A stretch of DNA of 64,000 bases from Bremerella cremea (GCF_003335505.1 NZ_QPEX01000024.1:372001-436000); one strand, 5' to 3'; counted from the stretch's first letter, positions 24,321-32,608 are shown. Notes: generated by a model not told the origin, from the sequence alone. Numbers and translations: made by a program.

Positions 24321-27300
24321 TTACTTCATCGGCTGAAGACCGATGCCGCCCATGTGGGCTTTCAAGTAATCGGGGCTATTCAGACGAGCCAATTGACGCT
24401 GTACGTACTCTTTGCGGCGACGGATTTCCTGCTTGGTTTCGTCGTGGGCATGCGTCGATTCGGCCAGGAAGTCGTCGAGCGATTTCATGTGCCGCTGCCA
24501 CAGTTCGATATCTCGCTGCTGCTTCGTAGTGAGACGTTCCAAGTACCAGTCGCTCTTCAACAGTGAATCACAAGTGAACATCTCTCTGAAGTCGGAATCG
24601 TGGACCGTTTTTCCTTCGTAGGAACCTTCGGCCATGATGTACAGCAACGCCTTTAGCGGCGGGCAAGCCTCATCGATCGAACCATCGTCCAAGTACCGCT
24701 GCGCGACGCGCTGCTGCACCTCGGCGATATGTTTGATCCCATCGACGTAGGCATCCATATCTTGCGTTTCCGGCTTGAGGATCGACTCGTCAAACACACT
24801 TAGCGGATAGTCGAACACGCGGCCGAAGAACATCCGCACGAAGGTCTTCGTAATGCGGTAACCTAAGCGGCTGCCTGGGATCATTTCTCCTTCGTGCTCG
24901 AAGTCGGCTATCTTTTCCAACATTCGTTGCCGAATGAGGAATTCAGGATCACGTTCTTCCGACGTCAAGCGGCACCAAACTTCGGGAATGAGAAGACTGA
25001 TATCGTGATCGACACGAACGTTCGGCCCAATGTGGCCAGCAGCCGTCGAGAAACCAGCCAAGCCAGTCATGATGTAGCCAACCAAAGCCTGATTCAAATC
25101 GGCTGTGGGTCGTAAGCAGTTGAACGGCCCTTTGGTCAGTGCCCCTTCGCTACCAGCACCGGTTGTCGACGGACTCTTGCCGGTTAACGAGGCAATGAAG
25201 TCCATGAACAGCTCAGGCAGTTCCTGGTAATGAATCGGCCCATATACGGCCAAGCCTCGAATACCTGCTTCCTTGTCTGGCGGATTGTTCCGCCGCCCAC
25301 ACAACACCGCCGAGACTGGCTGGTAAAGCGGTTGACTTGGCTTCAACTTGCGATACAAACGGGCCCCCATTTCGCCGACATACTTCGGCAAGGGATTTTC
25401 CAAATCAGGGCGTGTTTGCAAATAGCGAGGGTTCTTCGTCGGCACCCCGTTAACCAGGCGAGGATTAGCGGAAGAGACCACATAGCTTTCGTCGCTGGCC
25501 AGGAACTTAAACAGAAAGTCTTCCATCGGCTCGGTGAATCGATCGAAGTCGACCGCTCGGCGCGCCATCTCGTCGACGTACTCGTGCGTCAGTGCCTCGA
25601 AGTTCGAGATGAAGTTATCCGACTTGGCGAGATCGCTTTCTGTCTTCCTATCAAACCCGCGATGAATGGCATCGTCTGGCCGCTGGAACAAGCGATTCTC
25701 GCAGTTGATGGTGAACTTGGACGCAACTCCAGGCCCACCTTCAATGTCTTCCAACATACTATTAGGAACGATCACCGAAGCACTAATATCGTCTTCGGTC
25801 TGTACTTTGTCCGAGGCCATGAAGTCTTGCCGCAGCTTGTAGGTTCGCCAGCGTCCTTCCTCGTTGAAACCAACCCGCAAGTACGTTCCCACTAAGCGGC
25901 GATCCAACACCTTCAGTTCGTGCCCAGGCACGCCGTTGACGATATCGACACCGAAGTAATCACGCCAATTTTCGCCCCATTCTGGCAGCATAAGCCGCTT
26001 GATAATAAAGACGATCGATGTGATGTGATGCGGGATGTCCCGCAGCCACTCGTTGTACTCCTCGGTGTAATCGATCGACGGCGTCAGCAGTTTGATCACA
26101 CTGCCCAACGTTCGATTTGGGGAAAGCACTGGCCGTGACGGGCGGACGGAATAATCAGGCTTCTTGTTGGAATCTGCCTTCCAGCGATTCGAGTAGTCCT
26201 TCTCGAAAATCGCCTCGACCATGTCCATATCTTTGTAGATATCGGACACAAAAATCGGGCCGTACAGGGTGTAGTCGGTCAGCGATTTGCTGATTTCGCT
26301 TTTTCCCCCGCCACTCACCGTACATGGCTTATGACAGAAAACCCCTTCAGCGGTCGAGCCTACCAAACGCCAACTTGGTGCGGCAGGGTGTTTTTCCATC
26401 CGAATTTTATAGCCAGACGGAGCAATGTAATACTGATTCGGAAGCAGTGGCAAGCGATGTTCTTTACCATCGCGTGTCCACTTGATGCACTGGTCGAGCA
26501 TGGTCGCCCGGGCGTCTTCTGGAATGTAGAAAACTTCCGGATGCAACTTGTCGATCCCGTAACCCTCCGGTTTGAAATCAATCAGGTCGCCATAGTCTCG
26601 CTTCACGTCATCAATTGTACGTCCGTTGTAACGCTGGCTGTTGACCTTGAAGTCGTCCCCCAGGTTCCAACTGGTATAGGCGATACAGCCGCCAGCGTGC
26701 TCTTCTTCGGTGTCGCCGTACAAATTGGCCGCATAGCTAATCTGCGTTTTGACTTCCTTCTTGCAGTAGCCAAAGTAGTTGTCGGCAATCAGCGTGACCA
26801 CAACGCCACTAGCGTCGCGGCAAGTCAATTTGAACGCTTGGCCATCGTTGTAAAGTTCGCCGTCCTCTTTCCAGCACATCGAATCTTGACGTTGGCGTGG
26901 GGTGGCGTCGTCGTAGTGAGGCAGACCCAGTTCTTTCTTGGTGTAAGTCCCCAAGTGCGGCGCAAGGATCACACAGCCGGTGTGCCCGGTCCAATGTTCG
27001 ACATCGAGCGCGGCGTTGTTATCGCTGATGTAGGGGTCGCCGGCATTCCCAAATATCGATTCGACAAAGTCGAGATTGCTCACCAACAAACCAGGCGCAA
27101 AGAAGCGGACTTCCATCGTCTTCTCTGGCGTTACTCCCGGCACTTCAGGGCACACAATCGGTCGCAGCAATAGCGAGACCGTGCTGTACGCGGGATGATC
27201 GCAATCAGCCGTGAAAGGCAACAGCGTGTCTTCCTGAGGCGGATTAACCGCGATCTGGAACATCTTCATGAAGACTTCCCGCGGCACGGCCCGCTTGTCG

Positions 27301-27785
27301 CCTGCGATGGGCAAGCCACCCTCGGTTACGTGGAATGTTCCCTTTGTCGTGCGGCGGTCGTTGCGGGGATTATGCAATACACCGTTAGCCACCCGGTACG
27401 ACTCGACAAGTTCGCAGGTAAACGAAGATCGGTTGACCGGCAGAGAAAGCTCACGGGCAACGCCATGCCGCTCCAGCGTTAAGCTTTGCCGGGGAAGTTC
27501 CAAAGGCGTTTCGGGCTTTAAGTCGCCGAAGTAGCGGGCCAAAAAGGCTTCAATCCGCTGATCGACCGGCGCGGGGCGGTCGTACAACTTCCGCGTCTTT
27601 TCGTGATAATTGGCCAACAATCCCCGGGCCAAGCCAACGAACTCGACTTCGCTGTCATCCAACGCCGGGGGCAACTCGTTTGCGATGAGTTGCAGATTGA
27701 TGTACCGGATTAGGTGCTGTCGTTCCGTCTTCGGATCAACAACTTCGCCTGGTTGGCGGATACCAAGTGCTTCTCGAAGGTCCAT
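24321..27785 (-). CDS. Large cytosolic protein, probable PPi-type phosphoenolpyruvate carboxykinase
   Basis: An 1154-residue soluble protein from ATG 27785. It has no signal peptide, membrane segments or repeats. Residues 488-501 read CTVSGGGKSEISKS, a Gly-rich phosphate-binding loop like the kinase-1a loop of PEP carboxykinases, and YGPIFVSDIYKDMDMVEAIF (509-528) could be the kinase-2 region. PPi-type PEPCK, known from Propionibacterium and Entamoeba, is about 1130-1150 residues, so the length fits well. Such proteins were long annotated as hypothetical. The reaction would interconvert PEP + Pi + CO2 and oxaloacetate + PPi. The call rests on length and loop only, from memory of the family. 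The alternative is an uncharacterised conserved protein. It is a single gene, flanked downstream by a terminator and upstream by the structured region at 27969-28103. Confidence 0.55.
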   Translation of the reverse strand: MDLREALGIRQPGEVVDPKTERQHLIRYINLQLIANELPPALDDSEVEFVGLARGLLANYHEKTRKLYDRPAPVDQRIEAFLARYFGDLKPETPLELPRQSLTLERHGVARELSLPVNRSSFTCELVESYRVANGVLHNPRNDRRTTKGTFHVTEGGLPIAGDKRAVPREVFMKMFQIAVNPPQEDTLLPFTADCDHPAYSTVSLLLRPIVCPEVPGVTPEKTMEVRFFAPGLLVSNLDFVESIFGNAGDPYISDNNAALDVEHWTGHTGCVILAPHLGTYTKKELGLPHYDDATPRQRQDSMCWKEDGELYNDGQAFKLTCRDASGVVVTLIADNYFGYCKKEVKTQISYAANLYGDTEEEHAGGCIAYTSWNLGDDFKVNSQRYNGRTIDDVKRDYGDLIDFKPEGYGIDKLHPEVFYIPEDARATMLDQCIKWTRDGKEHRLPLLPNQYYIAPSGYKIRMEKHPAAPSWRLVGSTAEGVFCHKPCTVSGGGKSEISKSLTDYTLYGPIFVSDIYKDMDMVEAIFEKDYSNRWKADSNKKPDYSVRPSRPVLSPNRTLGSVIKLLTPSIDYTEEYNEWLRDIPHHITSIVFIIKRLMLPEWGENWRDYFGVDIVNGVPGHELKVLDRRLVGTYLRVGFNEEGRWRTYKLRQDFMASDKVQTEDDISASVIVPNSMLEDIEGGPGVASKFTINCENRLFQRPDDAIHRGFDRKTESDLAKSDNFISNFEALTHEYVDEMARRAVDFDRFTEPMEDFLFKFLASDESYVVSSANPRLVNGVPTKNPRYLQTRPDLENPLPKYVGEMGARLYRKLKPSQPLYQPVSAVLCGRRNNPPDKEAGIRGLAVYGPIHYQELPELFMDFIASLTGKSPSTTGAGSEGALTKGPFNCLRPTADLNQALVGYIMTGLAGFSTAAGHIGPNVRVDHDISLLIPEVWCRLTSEERDPEFLIRQRMLEKIADFEHEGEMIPGSRLGYRITKTFVRMFFGRVFDYPLSVFDESILKPETQDMDAYVDGIKHIAEVQQRVAQRYLDDGSIDEACPPLKALLYIMAEGSYEGKTVHDSDFREMFTCDSLLKSDWYLERLTTKQQRDIELWQRHMKSLDDFLAESTHAHDETKQEIRRRKEYVQRQLARLNSPDYLKAHMGGIGLQPMK

Positions 27786-27968
27786 GGTCGCACCGCATTC
27801 TAAGGATCAAAAATTGGTCGTTGCGTCGACAGATCCTACCGCACAAATAGGTATTGGTCACGGGTCACCACATTGCGGCAAATACGAATGGAAAACCATT
27901 CCGCCTTAGGCGGGCAATAACGGCAATTGAATTACGGCGGGATCGAAATTTTTTCTGGTACCAGCGAT

Positions 27969-27996
27969 GCCATCATCGGATTATTCTGATGATGGC
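27969..27996. other. Strong 12-pair hairpin
   Basis: GCCATCATCGGA (27969-27980), loop TTAT, TCTGATGATGGC (27985-27996): twelve pairs with one G-U wobble. There is no T run on either side, so it is not a normal intrinsic terminator. Confidence 0.6.
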
Positions 27997-28003
27997 GATA
28001 ATC

Positions 28004-28023
28004 ACAGGCCGTTATCAGCCTGT
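28004..28023. other. Six-pair inverted repeat
   Basis: ACAGGC (28004-28009) and GCCTGT (28018-28023) are separated by eight bases, seven bases past the preceding 12-pair hairpin. It is weak alone but is part of a run of structures. Confidence 0.35.
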
Positions 28024-28051
28024 TCATTTTCTGCGTCGCGAGCGCGTGCAA

Positions 28052-28103
28052 GGCGTGAATCCGCAGGCATATCCACTCGATATGTCGAGGGATTCACAAC
28101 GCC
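28052..28103. ncRNA. Candidate two-level stem structure of unknown function
   Basis: The outer stem pairs GTGAATCC (28055-28062) with GGATTCAC (28090-28097), and is extended by GGC (28052-28054) with GCC (28101-28103) across a three-base bulge. Inside it, CTCGA (28076-28080) pairs with TCGAG (28085-28089) around a TATG loop, stacked directly on the outer 3' arm. All pairs are perfect. It begins 53 bases after the IlvD-like stop on the minus strand. Whether it is transcribed is unknown. Confidence 0.4.
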
Positions 28104-28155
28104 GCAATCGGCCCAATCTCAACAACGTAACCGATCTGAGAAATTCAACAGGCTG

Positions 28156-29847
28156 TTAATCCTCGACCGGCAGAAAAGCTCGACTAACGCAGCCATGGTT
28201 GGCTTGCGATACGGTAGCCGAGAAGTCAGCCAGATAGCCTCTCGTGCGCGGGATCTCAGGCGCGGTCCACTTACGGCGGCGTTCAGCCAAGATGGCGTCG
28301 TCGACGTGTAAGGACAAGTTGCCGTTGACCAAGTCGAAAGAGATTTCGTCGCCGTCTTCCACCAAGGCAATCGGTCCACCAACGGCAGCTTCCGGTGCAC
28401 AATGCACACCGATCGCTCCGTGCGAAACGCCTGAGACACGTGTGTCAGAAATGAAAGCCACTTTGCCGTCAAGCTTTGGCACTGCCAGAGCGGCGGTTGC
28501 GACCAATACCTCCGGCATGCCAGAAGCGACCGGCCCCAGATAGCGCAAAACAATTACCGTGCCAGGCTGGATCTCGTCTCGCTCTACCGCTTCGGCAATC
28601 TTTCGCGCGTCGTCGAAGCAGATCGCTTTTCCGCGGAAGGTCGGCTCCTTCATACTCGACACTTTAAACACAATTCCGCCGGGAGCCAGGTTGCCGAAAC
28701 AAATCTGCATATCGGCATACGGCTTGAAGGGTTTCTCAACCGGCACGATCAAATCTTGATCCCAAGAAACATCCGGCACGTCTGCCAGATTTTCGGCCAT
28801 TGTCTTGCCGGTTACCGTGATGCAATCTCCTTGGAGCATCCCTTGCTGCAACAGATACTTCAGGAATATCGGGGTGCCACCCAACTTGAACAAATCGAAC
28901 ATTGTTCGTTTCCCGCGTGGTGCAAAGCTGCACAGCACAGGCGTTTCGCGACAGATCGTTTGGATATCTTGTAAATGGAAATCGACTTCCGCTTCCCGTG
29001 CCAACGCTAATAAATGCAGCACTCCGTTGGTCGATCCCCCCATCGCCGCGACGGCTCGCGTTGCATTGATCATCGAAGCACGCGTCACGATATCTCGCGG
29101 CCGGATATCCTCGGCGAGAAGTCGTTTGACCATCGATCCGATGTTTTGGCATTCCGCAATCTTCGAGGGATCGTCCGCCGGATTGGAACTAGAATAAGGA
29201 GGCGTTAGCCCCATCGCTTCCAAGGCAATGCCCCAAGTGTTGAAGGAAGCAGCGATGCCACATCCGCCTGGCCCTGGGCAAGCGGTTCGCAAGATTTCAT
29301 TCGCCTCTTCATGCGTCATCGCCCCCACACTAGCTGCGGCTTGCGAATCGTACACATCCAAGATCGAAGTATCTTGCCCGCGATGACAACCTGGCTTAAT
29401 GCTACCGCCATTGATGATCAGCCCAGGATAGTTCAGCCGCGCTAAAGCCATGGCAAAACCAGGACCATTCTTATCGCAGTTGTGCATGCCAATCAGAAAA
29501 TCGTAGCCGTGCGCGCTGGTTACACATTCGGCGGCGTTGGCAATCATATTCCGCGATGGCAAGCTGGCATTGCCCCCTTCTTGCCCCTGGGTAATGTTAT
29601 CGCTGACAGCGGGGGTGCCGAAAGGAAAGCCAATCAGCCCTTCCTTCGCCAGACCTTCTTTAATTAAAGAAGCCAGCCGATAAGCATGCACGTTACAGAG
29701 ATTGCCTTCCAGCAAAGGCACCCCAATCCCAACTTGCGGCTTGTGAAAATCTTCCTCTTGGAAGTGCAAACCGTAGTAAAACGCAGTGACACCGCGTTGC
29801 CAGCCTTGGGTCAGGTTACGACTATTCCAGTTGAGTGGTCGGTCCAT
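28156..29847 (-). CDS. IlvD/Edd family dehydratase (diverged)
   Basis: A 563-residue protein. ATG 29847 (MDRPLNWNS) is preferred to a TTG four codons upstream. Three Cys suit the Fe-S cluster ligands of dihydroxy-acid dehydratases: Cys51 in EGNLCNVH, Cys124 in HNCDKNGPG (with the metal-site DK) and Cys196 in PGPGGCGIAASFNTWG. The substrate-site loop near the C-terminus is RVSGVSHGAIGVHCAPEA. Length matches IlvD (about 560-615), but the motifs differ from canonical IlvD (for example GGCGIAASFNTW in place of xxCxGMxTANTM). A sugar-acid dehydratase role is therefore as likely as a role in branched-chain amino acid synthesis. No ilv or sugar gene is adjacent. Confidence 0.85.
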   Translation of the reverse strand: MDRPLNWNSRNLTQGWQRGVTAFYYGLHFQEEDFHKPQVGIGVPLLEGNLCNVHAYRLASLIKEGLAKEGLIGFPFGTPAVSDNITQGQEGGNASLPSRNMIANAAECVTSAHGYDFLIGMHNCDKNGPGFAMALARLNYPGLIINGGSIKPGCHRGQDTSILDVYDSQAAASVGAMTHEEANEILRTACPGPGGCGIAASFNTWGIALEAMGLTPPYSSSNPADDPSKIAECQNIGSMVKRLLAEDIRPRDIVTRASMINATRAVAAMGGSTNGVLHLLALAREAEVDFHLQDIQTICRETPVLCSFAPRGKRTMFDLFKLGGTPIFLKYLLQQGMLQGDCITVTGKTMAENLADVPDVSWDQDLIVPVEKPFKPYADMQICFGNLAPGGIVFKVSSMKEPTFRGKAICFDDARKIAEAVERDEIQPGTVIVLRYLGPVASGMPEVLVATAALAVPKLDGKVAFISDTRVSGVSHGAIGVHCAPEAAVGGPIALVEDGDEISFDLVNGNLSLHVDDAILAERRRKWTAPEIPRTRGYLADFSATVSQANHGCVSRAFLPVED

Positions 29848-30087
29848 GAGAAGCTTCAATCTTGCCAGGCATGAAAGGAATGGTAGGGACTTGGTAGTAT
29901 GGTGCCTGGAAGCTCAATACTCAACATGGGCAGGAAAAGAGTGCCGCATGGCGTGAATTCGGCAACACCCCAAAACACACTGGCCAAGAAAACAAAAACG
30001 CCGGCCACGTAGAGGTTTCGCGGCTCGGCGTCTTGCTCATCCCATAAGTTCGCTGCCCAAAAAGACGAGCAAACACATGCGGGGGTG

Positions 30088-30552
30088 TCAGCTAGGAGTG
30101 ACTTCAATCTTGCGTGGCTTGGCGTGTTCAGACTTCGGAATCGAAACCATCAAGACACCATTCTTAAAGCTGGCAGTGACGTTCTCTTCGTCGACCGGAG
30201 TCCCCAGCTTCAACACGCGTTCAAACTTGCCGTAGACATGCTCAACGCGATGATAACGACGATCTTCCGATTGTTCTTCCGCCTTACGTTCGCCAGAGAT
30301 CGTCAGCTTGCCGTCATGAAGTTCGACATTGACATCTTCGGCGTTCAGACCGGGAAGCTCTAAATCGATCTGATAGGCATTTTCCGATTCCGAGATGTTC
30401 ATCGCCGGCAGCCAAGCACCGGAAGCACTTTGCCGCACCGGGCGGAAGAACGACTCGAAAAGGTTGTCCATCTCGCTGTGCCAGTTGGTCAGGGGATGCG
30501 ACTTCGATTCGGATTGTGTTTGTGGACGTACCATTTTGATCAACCTTTCCAT
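30088..30552 (-). CDS. Hsp20/alpha-crystallin small heat-shock chaperone
   Basis: A 154-residue protein. Residues about 45-150 form the alpha-crystallin domain: PAMNISESENAYQIDLELPG, then GKLTISGERK, FERVLKLGTPVDEENVTASF and GVLMVSIPK (an L/V-x-I/V-like tail follows in KIEVTPS). ATG 30552, with AGGA seven bases upstream, is taken as the start; a second ATG at 30534 is possible. It holds unfolded proteins in a refolding-competent state. A perfect 15-base palindrome lies 41-55 bases upstream (30593-30607). No CIRCE element was seen. Confidence 0.93.
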   Translation of the reverse strand: MERLIKMVRPQTQSESKSHPLTNWHSEMDNLFESFFRPVRQSASGAWLPAMNISESENAYQIDLELPGLNAEDVNVELHDGKLTISGERKAEEQSEDRRYHRVEHVYGKFERVLKLGTPVDEENVTASFKNGVLMVSIPKSEHAKPRKIEVTPS

Positions 30553-30592
30553 AACAATTCCTACAGAAGTTGAAACAAAAACTCGCCAAATT

Positions 30593-30607
30593 GTTCGTTA
30601 AACGAAC
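30593..30607 (-). promoter_or_regulatory. Candidate operator: perfect palindrome upstream of hsp20
   Basis: GTTCGTTAAACGAAC is a 7-1-7 perfect palindrome, 41 bases upstream of the Hsp20 ATG. It differs from CIRCE (TTAGCACTC-N9-GAGTGCTAA). A repressor-binding role is inferred from position and symmetry. Confidence 0.5.
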
Positions 30608-30626
30608 TGGCTTGATGTTTGATTTA

Positions 30627-30650
30627 AAGTGCCTTCTTGCGAGGGCACTT
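30627..30650. other. Inverted repeat in the hsp20 upstream region
   Basis: AAGTGCC (30627-30633) and GGCACTT (30644-30650) are separated by ten bases. It lies in the 608-base divergent gap 30553-31160, which otherwise contains no gene that I can support. Confidence 0.35.
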
Positions 30651-31014
30651 CACCAAAATGCAAGAGACGTACCAATTCACATTCTTCTTTTCGCTCGATT
30701 TCGCAAATCACGATCTTTCAACAAGTTGCGACAACAACCTCATGTCGTTAGCTACTTATCGCCATCCCAGCTCCCCCTGCCAAAATGGCACTCTTTGCCA
30801 AATCGACAGCATGAATCGCTAAATTGCTACAGGATTTCATTCGGCAGCGACCAAGAAGCCAAGGCCTCAACCAAAAAGCCCAGTCTAAAGCTGGCACACT
30901 TAAACCGAATAGAAATACCCGGCTGCTGACAAACAGCTTCCTAGGAACGTCCTGACATTCCTTCCCGTTTTTCTGCCGGGAATCTCTTGACACTCCGCCG
31001 GAACTCACCTAAAA

Positions 31015-31045
31015 CAAGATGCAACTGAGACTCAGTTTCATCTTG
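31015..31045 (+). promoter_or_regulatory. 31-base palindrome, possible Fur-type operator
   Basis: CAAGATG (31015-31021) and CATCTTG (31039-31045) flank a central AACTGAG-A-CTCAGTT (31023-31037), which is a perfect 7-1-7 palindrome. The only mismatch in the whole element is 31022/31038. The 7-1-7 layout is that of Fur-family operators, although the bases are not the E. coli consensus. It ends 115 bases upstream of the DUF1559 gene start. Confidence 0.5.
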
Positions 31046-31094
31046 AGGCCGCAGCCAGCACCCGCCTTTGCGATGCCAGCCACGCTCGTGACGT

Positions 31095-31122
31095 ACAAGG
31101 AGGCGAATTGTTCGCTCCTTGT
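31095..31122 (+). promoter_or_regulatory. Leader hairpin of the DUF1559 gene
   Basis: ACAAGGAGGCGAA (31095-31107), loop TTG, TTCGC-TCCTTGT (31111-31122): twelve pairs with one bulged base. It ends 38 bases before ATG 31161. It is followed by TGTTCCCC, a poor T tract, so it may be an attenuator or a 5' stabiliser. Confidence 0.5.
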
Positions 31123-31160
31123 TGTTCCCCCTGGTTTGGTTATTTCAAAGGCTATCTACG

Positions 31161-32078
31161 ATGTCGACTCCGTCGTCTCGCGCTGCATTTACATTGGTTG
31201 AACTGTTGGTGGTGATCGCCATCATCGGAATTTTGATCGCCCTGCTCCTCCCTGCCGTCCAACAGGCCCGCGAAGCGGCTCGCCGGATGAGTTGCTCGAA
31301 TCAAGTCAAACAAGTTGGATTGGCAATACATAACTTCCACGATACCTACAACCACTTTCCCTACGCGATGAGAGATGCAATTGACGCCGATAGCACTTCG
31401 ACCTACGAAAGTGGCTGGGTGTCAATCCTTCCCTTCCTGGAACAAGATGCCGTTGCGCAGCGCTGGGATCCAGAAGAAAAACGAAACAGCACGAACGATA
31501 CCGATGGCGATGGCTGGACAAATGCGATGCTCCAGCAAGAGATCATCCCGACATACCTTTGCCCTACCATGGTAATGCCAAATGGTGAGCTACTAGAAAA
31601 CCGAGCACCAAGCAGTTATCAATTTTGCTCAGGCACCCCTGATACTTCCTTGTTTCAATACGCCAAATACTACAACGTACCAGAACCAGCTTATGACGGT
31701 GCCATTATCCCTATAAAACTAAAGGATAATGAAAGCCCCAATCATCGCGCCCCTACCAAATTCCGCGACATCACCGATGGAACTTCAAACACATTCATGG
31801 TCGGCGAGACAGATTTCATGCCCCAGGGTGTTCCCTCTACTAGCTATGGTGCAGTTTGGGCATACGGTTATTTGTATGGCTGGGGTTCCGCATATTACCC
31901 GCTGAACAAGCATAACCACACCTCAAGTGTTAATGGCGGATTCCGCAGCCAGCATCCAGGTGGCGTGATGTTTGGTTTGGTTGATGGTTCAGTGCGGTTT
32001 GTTGCTGAAACCATCGATAACGACATCTACCAAGCAATCAGCACCCGAGCAGGTGGCGAAGTTGCCCAACTCCCCTAA
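31161..32078 (+). CDS. DUF1559 protein with prepilin-type N-terminal leader
   Basis: A 305-residue protein from ATG 31161. Residues 8-27 contain a type IV prepilin-like leader: A-FTLVELLVVIAIIGILIA, where cleavage would expose Phe with Glu at +5. The Pro-Ala-Val-Gln-Gln-Ala-Arg-Glu-Ala-Ala-Arg-Arg segment after it is typical of planctomycete DUF1559 (SBP_bac_10) proteins. The C-terminal part has TDGTSNTFMVGE and HPGGVMFGLVDGSVRF, two further family signatures. These proteins are pseudopilin-like and highly paralogous in planctomycetes, with unknown function. A prepilin-peptidase homolog is encoded at 21825. A small lipoprotein follows after 105 bases, a common pairing. Confidence 0.9.
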   Translation: MSTPSSRAAFTLVELLVVIAIIGILIALLLPAVQQAREAARRMSCSNQVKQVGLAIHNFHDTYNHFPYAMRDAIDADSTSTYESGWVSILPFLEQDAVAQRWDPEEKRNSTNDTDGDGWTNAMLQQEIIPTYLCPTMVMPNGELLENRAPSSYQFCSGTPDTSLFQYAKYYNVPEPAYDGAIIPIKLKDNESPNHRAPTKFRDITDGTSNTFMVGETDFMPQGVPSTSYGAVWAYGYLYGWGSAYYPLNKHNHTSSVNGGFRSQHPGGVMFGLVDGSVRFVAETIDNDIYQAISTRAGGEVAQLP

Positions 32079-32183
32079 CGCATAGGCAAACGGCAGGCGA
32101 GCGTACATTCGGCTTCCAGCCCTATCAATACTCGCCTCTTTCTTTTTCCCTAACGCGCAATGCCTATCCGAGGAAACCAAGCT

Positions 32184-32465
32184 ATGCGAGCGTTTTGCTA
32201 CTGGCTGACCTGCATGTTCCTAATAGGGATTTTGGCCTGTAATCAAAAACCCTCGGCTCCTAAGACCACCGCGAACGAGACATCAGCACTAACCGTTGAA
32301 ACTTGGAAGACGCTGCCGATACCTGAAAAGTACGATGGCGCTACGCTAGAACGTCTCCGAATGCATGACGATAAATTGAAGTCAGAACGAGCCTGGAAGA
32401 AGTTCATGCACGATGTTATTGGTCCAGAAATGCGAACCGATCTCCCCAGACCAGATCTACAATAA
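32184..32465 (+). CDS. Small lipoprotein next to the DUF1559 gene
   Basis: A 93-residue protein. ATG 32184 follows AGGAAACC and opens into a lipoprotein signal peptide ending GILAC (lipid-attached Cys19). The rest is polar and charged (LERLRMHDDKLKSERAWKKFMHD), with no recognised domain. DUF1559 genes in planctomycetes are often followed by such a small lipoprotein, and the pair may act together; that is inference. It is followed by a strong terminator. Confidence 0.8.
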   Translation: MRAFCYWLTCMFLIGILACNQKPSAPKTTANETSALTVETWKTLPIPEKYDGATLERLRMHDDKLKSERAWKKFMHDVIGPEMRTDLPRPDLQ

Positions 32466-32484
32466 CGCGATAACATGAGGCAGA

Positions 32485-32533
32485 CTCCTCAATCGGCAAC
32501 TGGGATGGAGTTGCCGGTTGAGGAGCTTTATTC
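32485..32533 (+). terminator. Intrinsic terminator after the DUF1559-lipoprotein pair
   Basis: CTCCTCAATCGGCAACT (32485-32501), loop of seven bases, AGTTGCCGGTTGAGGAG (32509-32525): 17 pairs with one G-U, followed by CTTTATT. Confidence 0.8.
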
Positions 32534-32544
32534 ACAACAAACAA

Positions 32545-32570
32545 AAAGCCGAAGCAAACGCTTCGGCTTT
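32545..32570. terminator. Bidirectional terminator before the DUF1552 gene's 3' end
   Basis: AAAGCCGAAGC (32545-32555), loop AAAC, GCTTCGGCTTT (32560-32570): eleven perfect pairs with A-rich and T-rich flanks (ATTCGTTTTT). It serves the converging DUF1592-DUF1552 operon and is a second stop for the plus-strand pair. Confidence 0.85.
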
Positions 32571-32608
32571 ATTCGTTTTTGATCGCAGGCAGGCCTTTAA
32601 CCGGGCGA

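Larger units (their letters stand above)
27786..28155. other. Structured noncoding region between IlvD-like and PEPCK-like genes
   Basis: A 370-base gap, both flanking genes on the minus strand, with no credible gene. It holds three consecutive inverted repeats at 27969-27996, 28004-28023 and 28052-28103, listed separately. It could be the IlvD-like gene's 3' end, the PEPCK-like gene's 5' leader, or a small RNA. Confidence 0.6.

Noticed and set aside
27854-28159. A 101-residue plus-strand frame in the IlvD-PEPCK gap
   Set aside because: Its composition is unlike the neighbouring genes, it coincides with the inverted repeats, and no start signal is visible.
29856-30107. An 83-residue minus-strand frame with a hydrophobic stretch between hsp20 and the IlvD-like gene
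   Set aside because: Its only early start is a TTG inside hsp20, there is no ribosome binding site, and the sequence around the hydrophobic stretch looks random. A small membrane protein cannot be fully excluded.
30786-30799. A TGGCAC...TTGC-like sigma-54 promoter upstream of the DUF1559 gene
   Set aside because: The spacing between the GG and GC elements is two bases short of the sigma-54 requirement.
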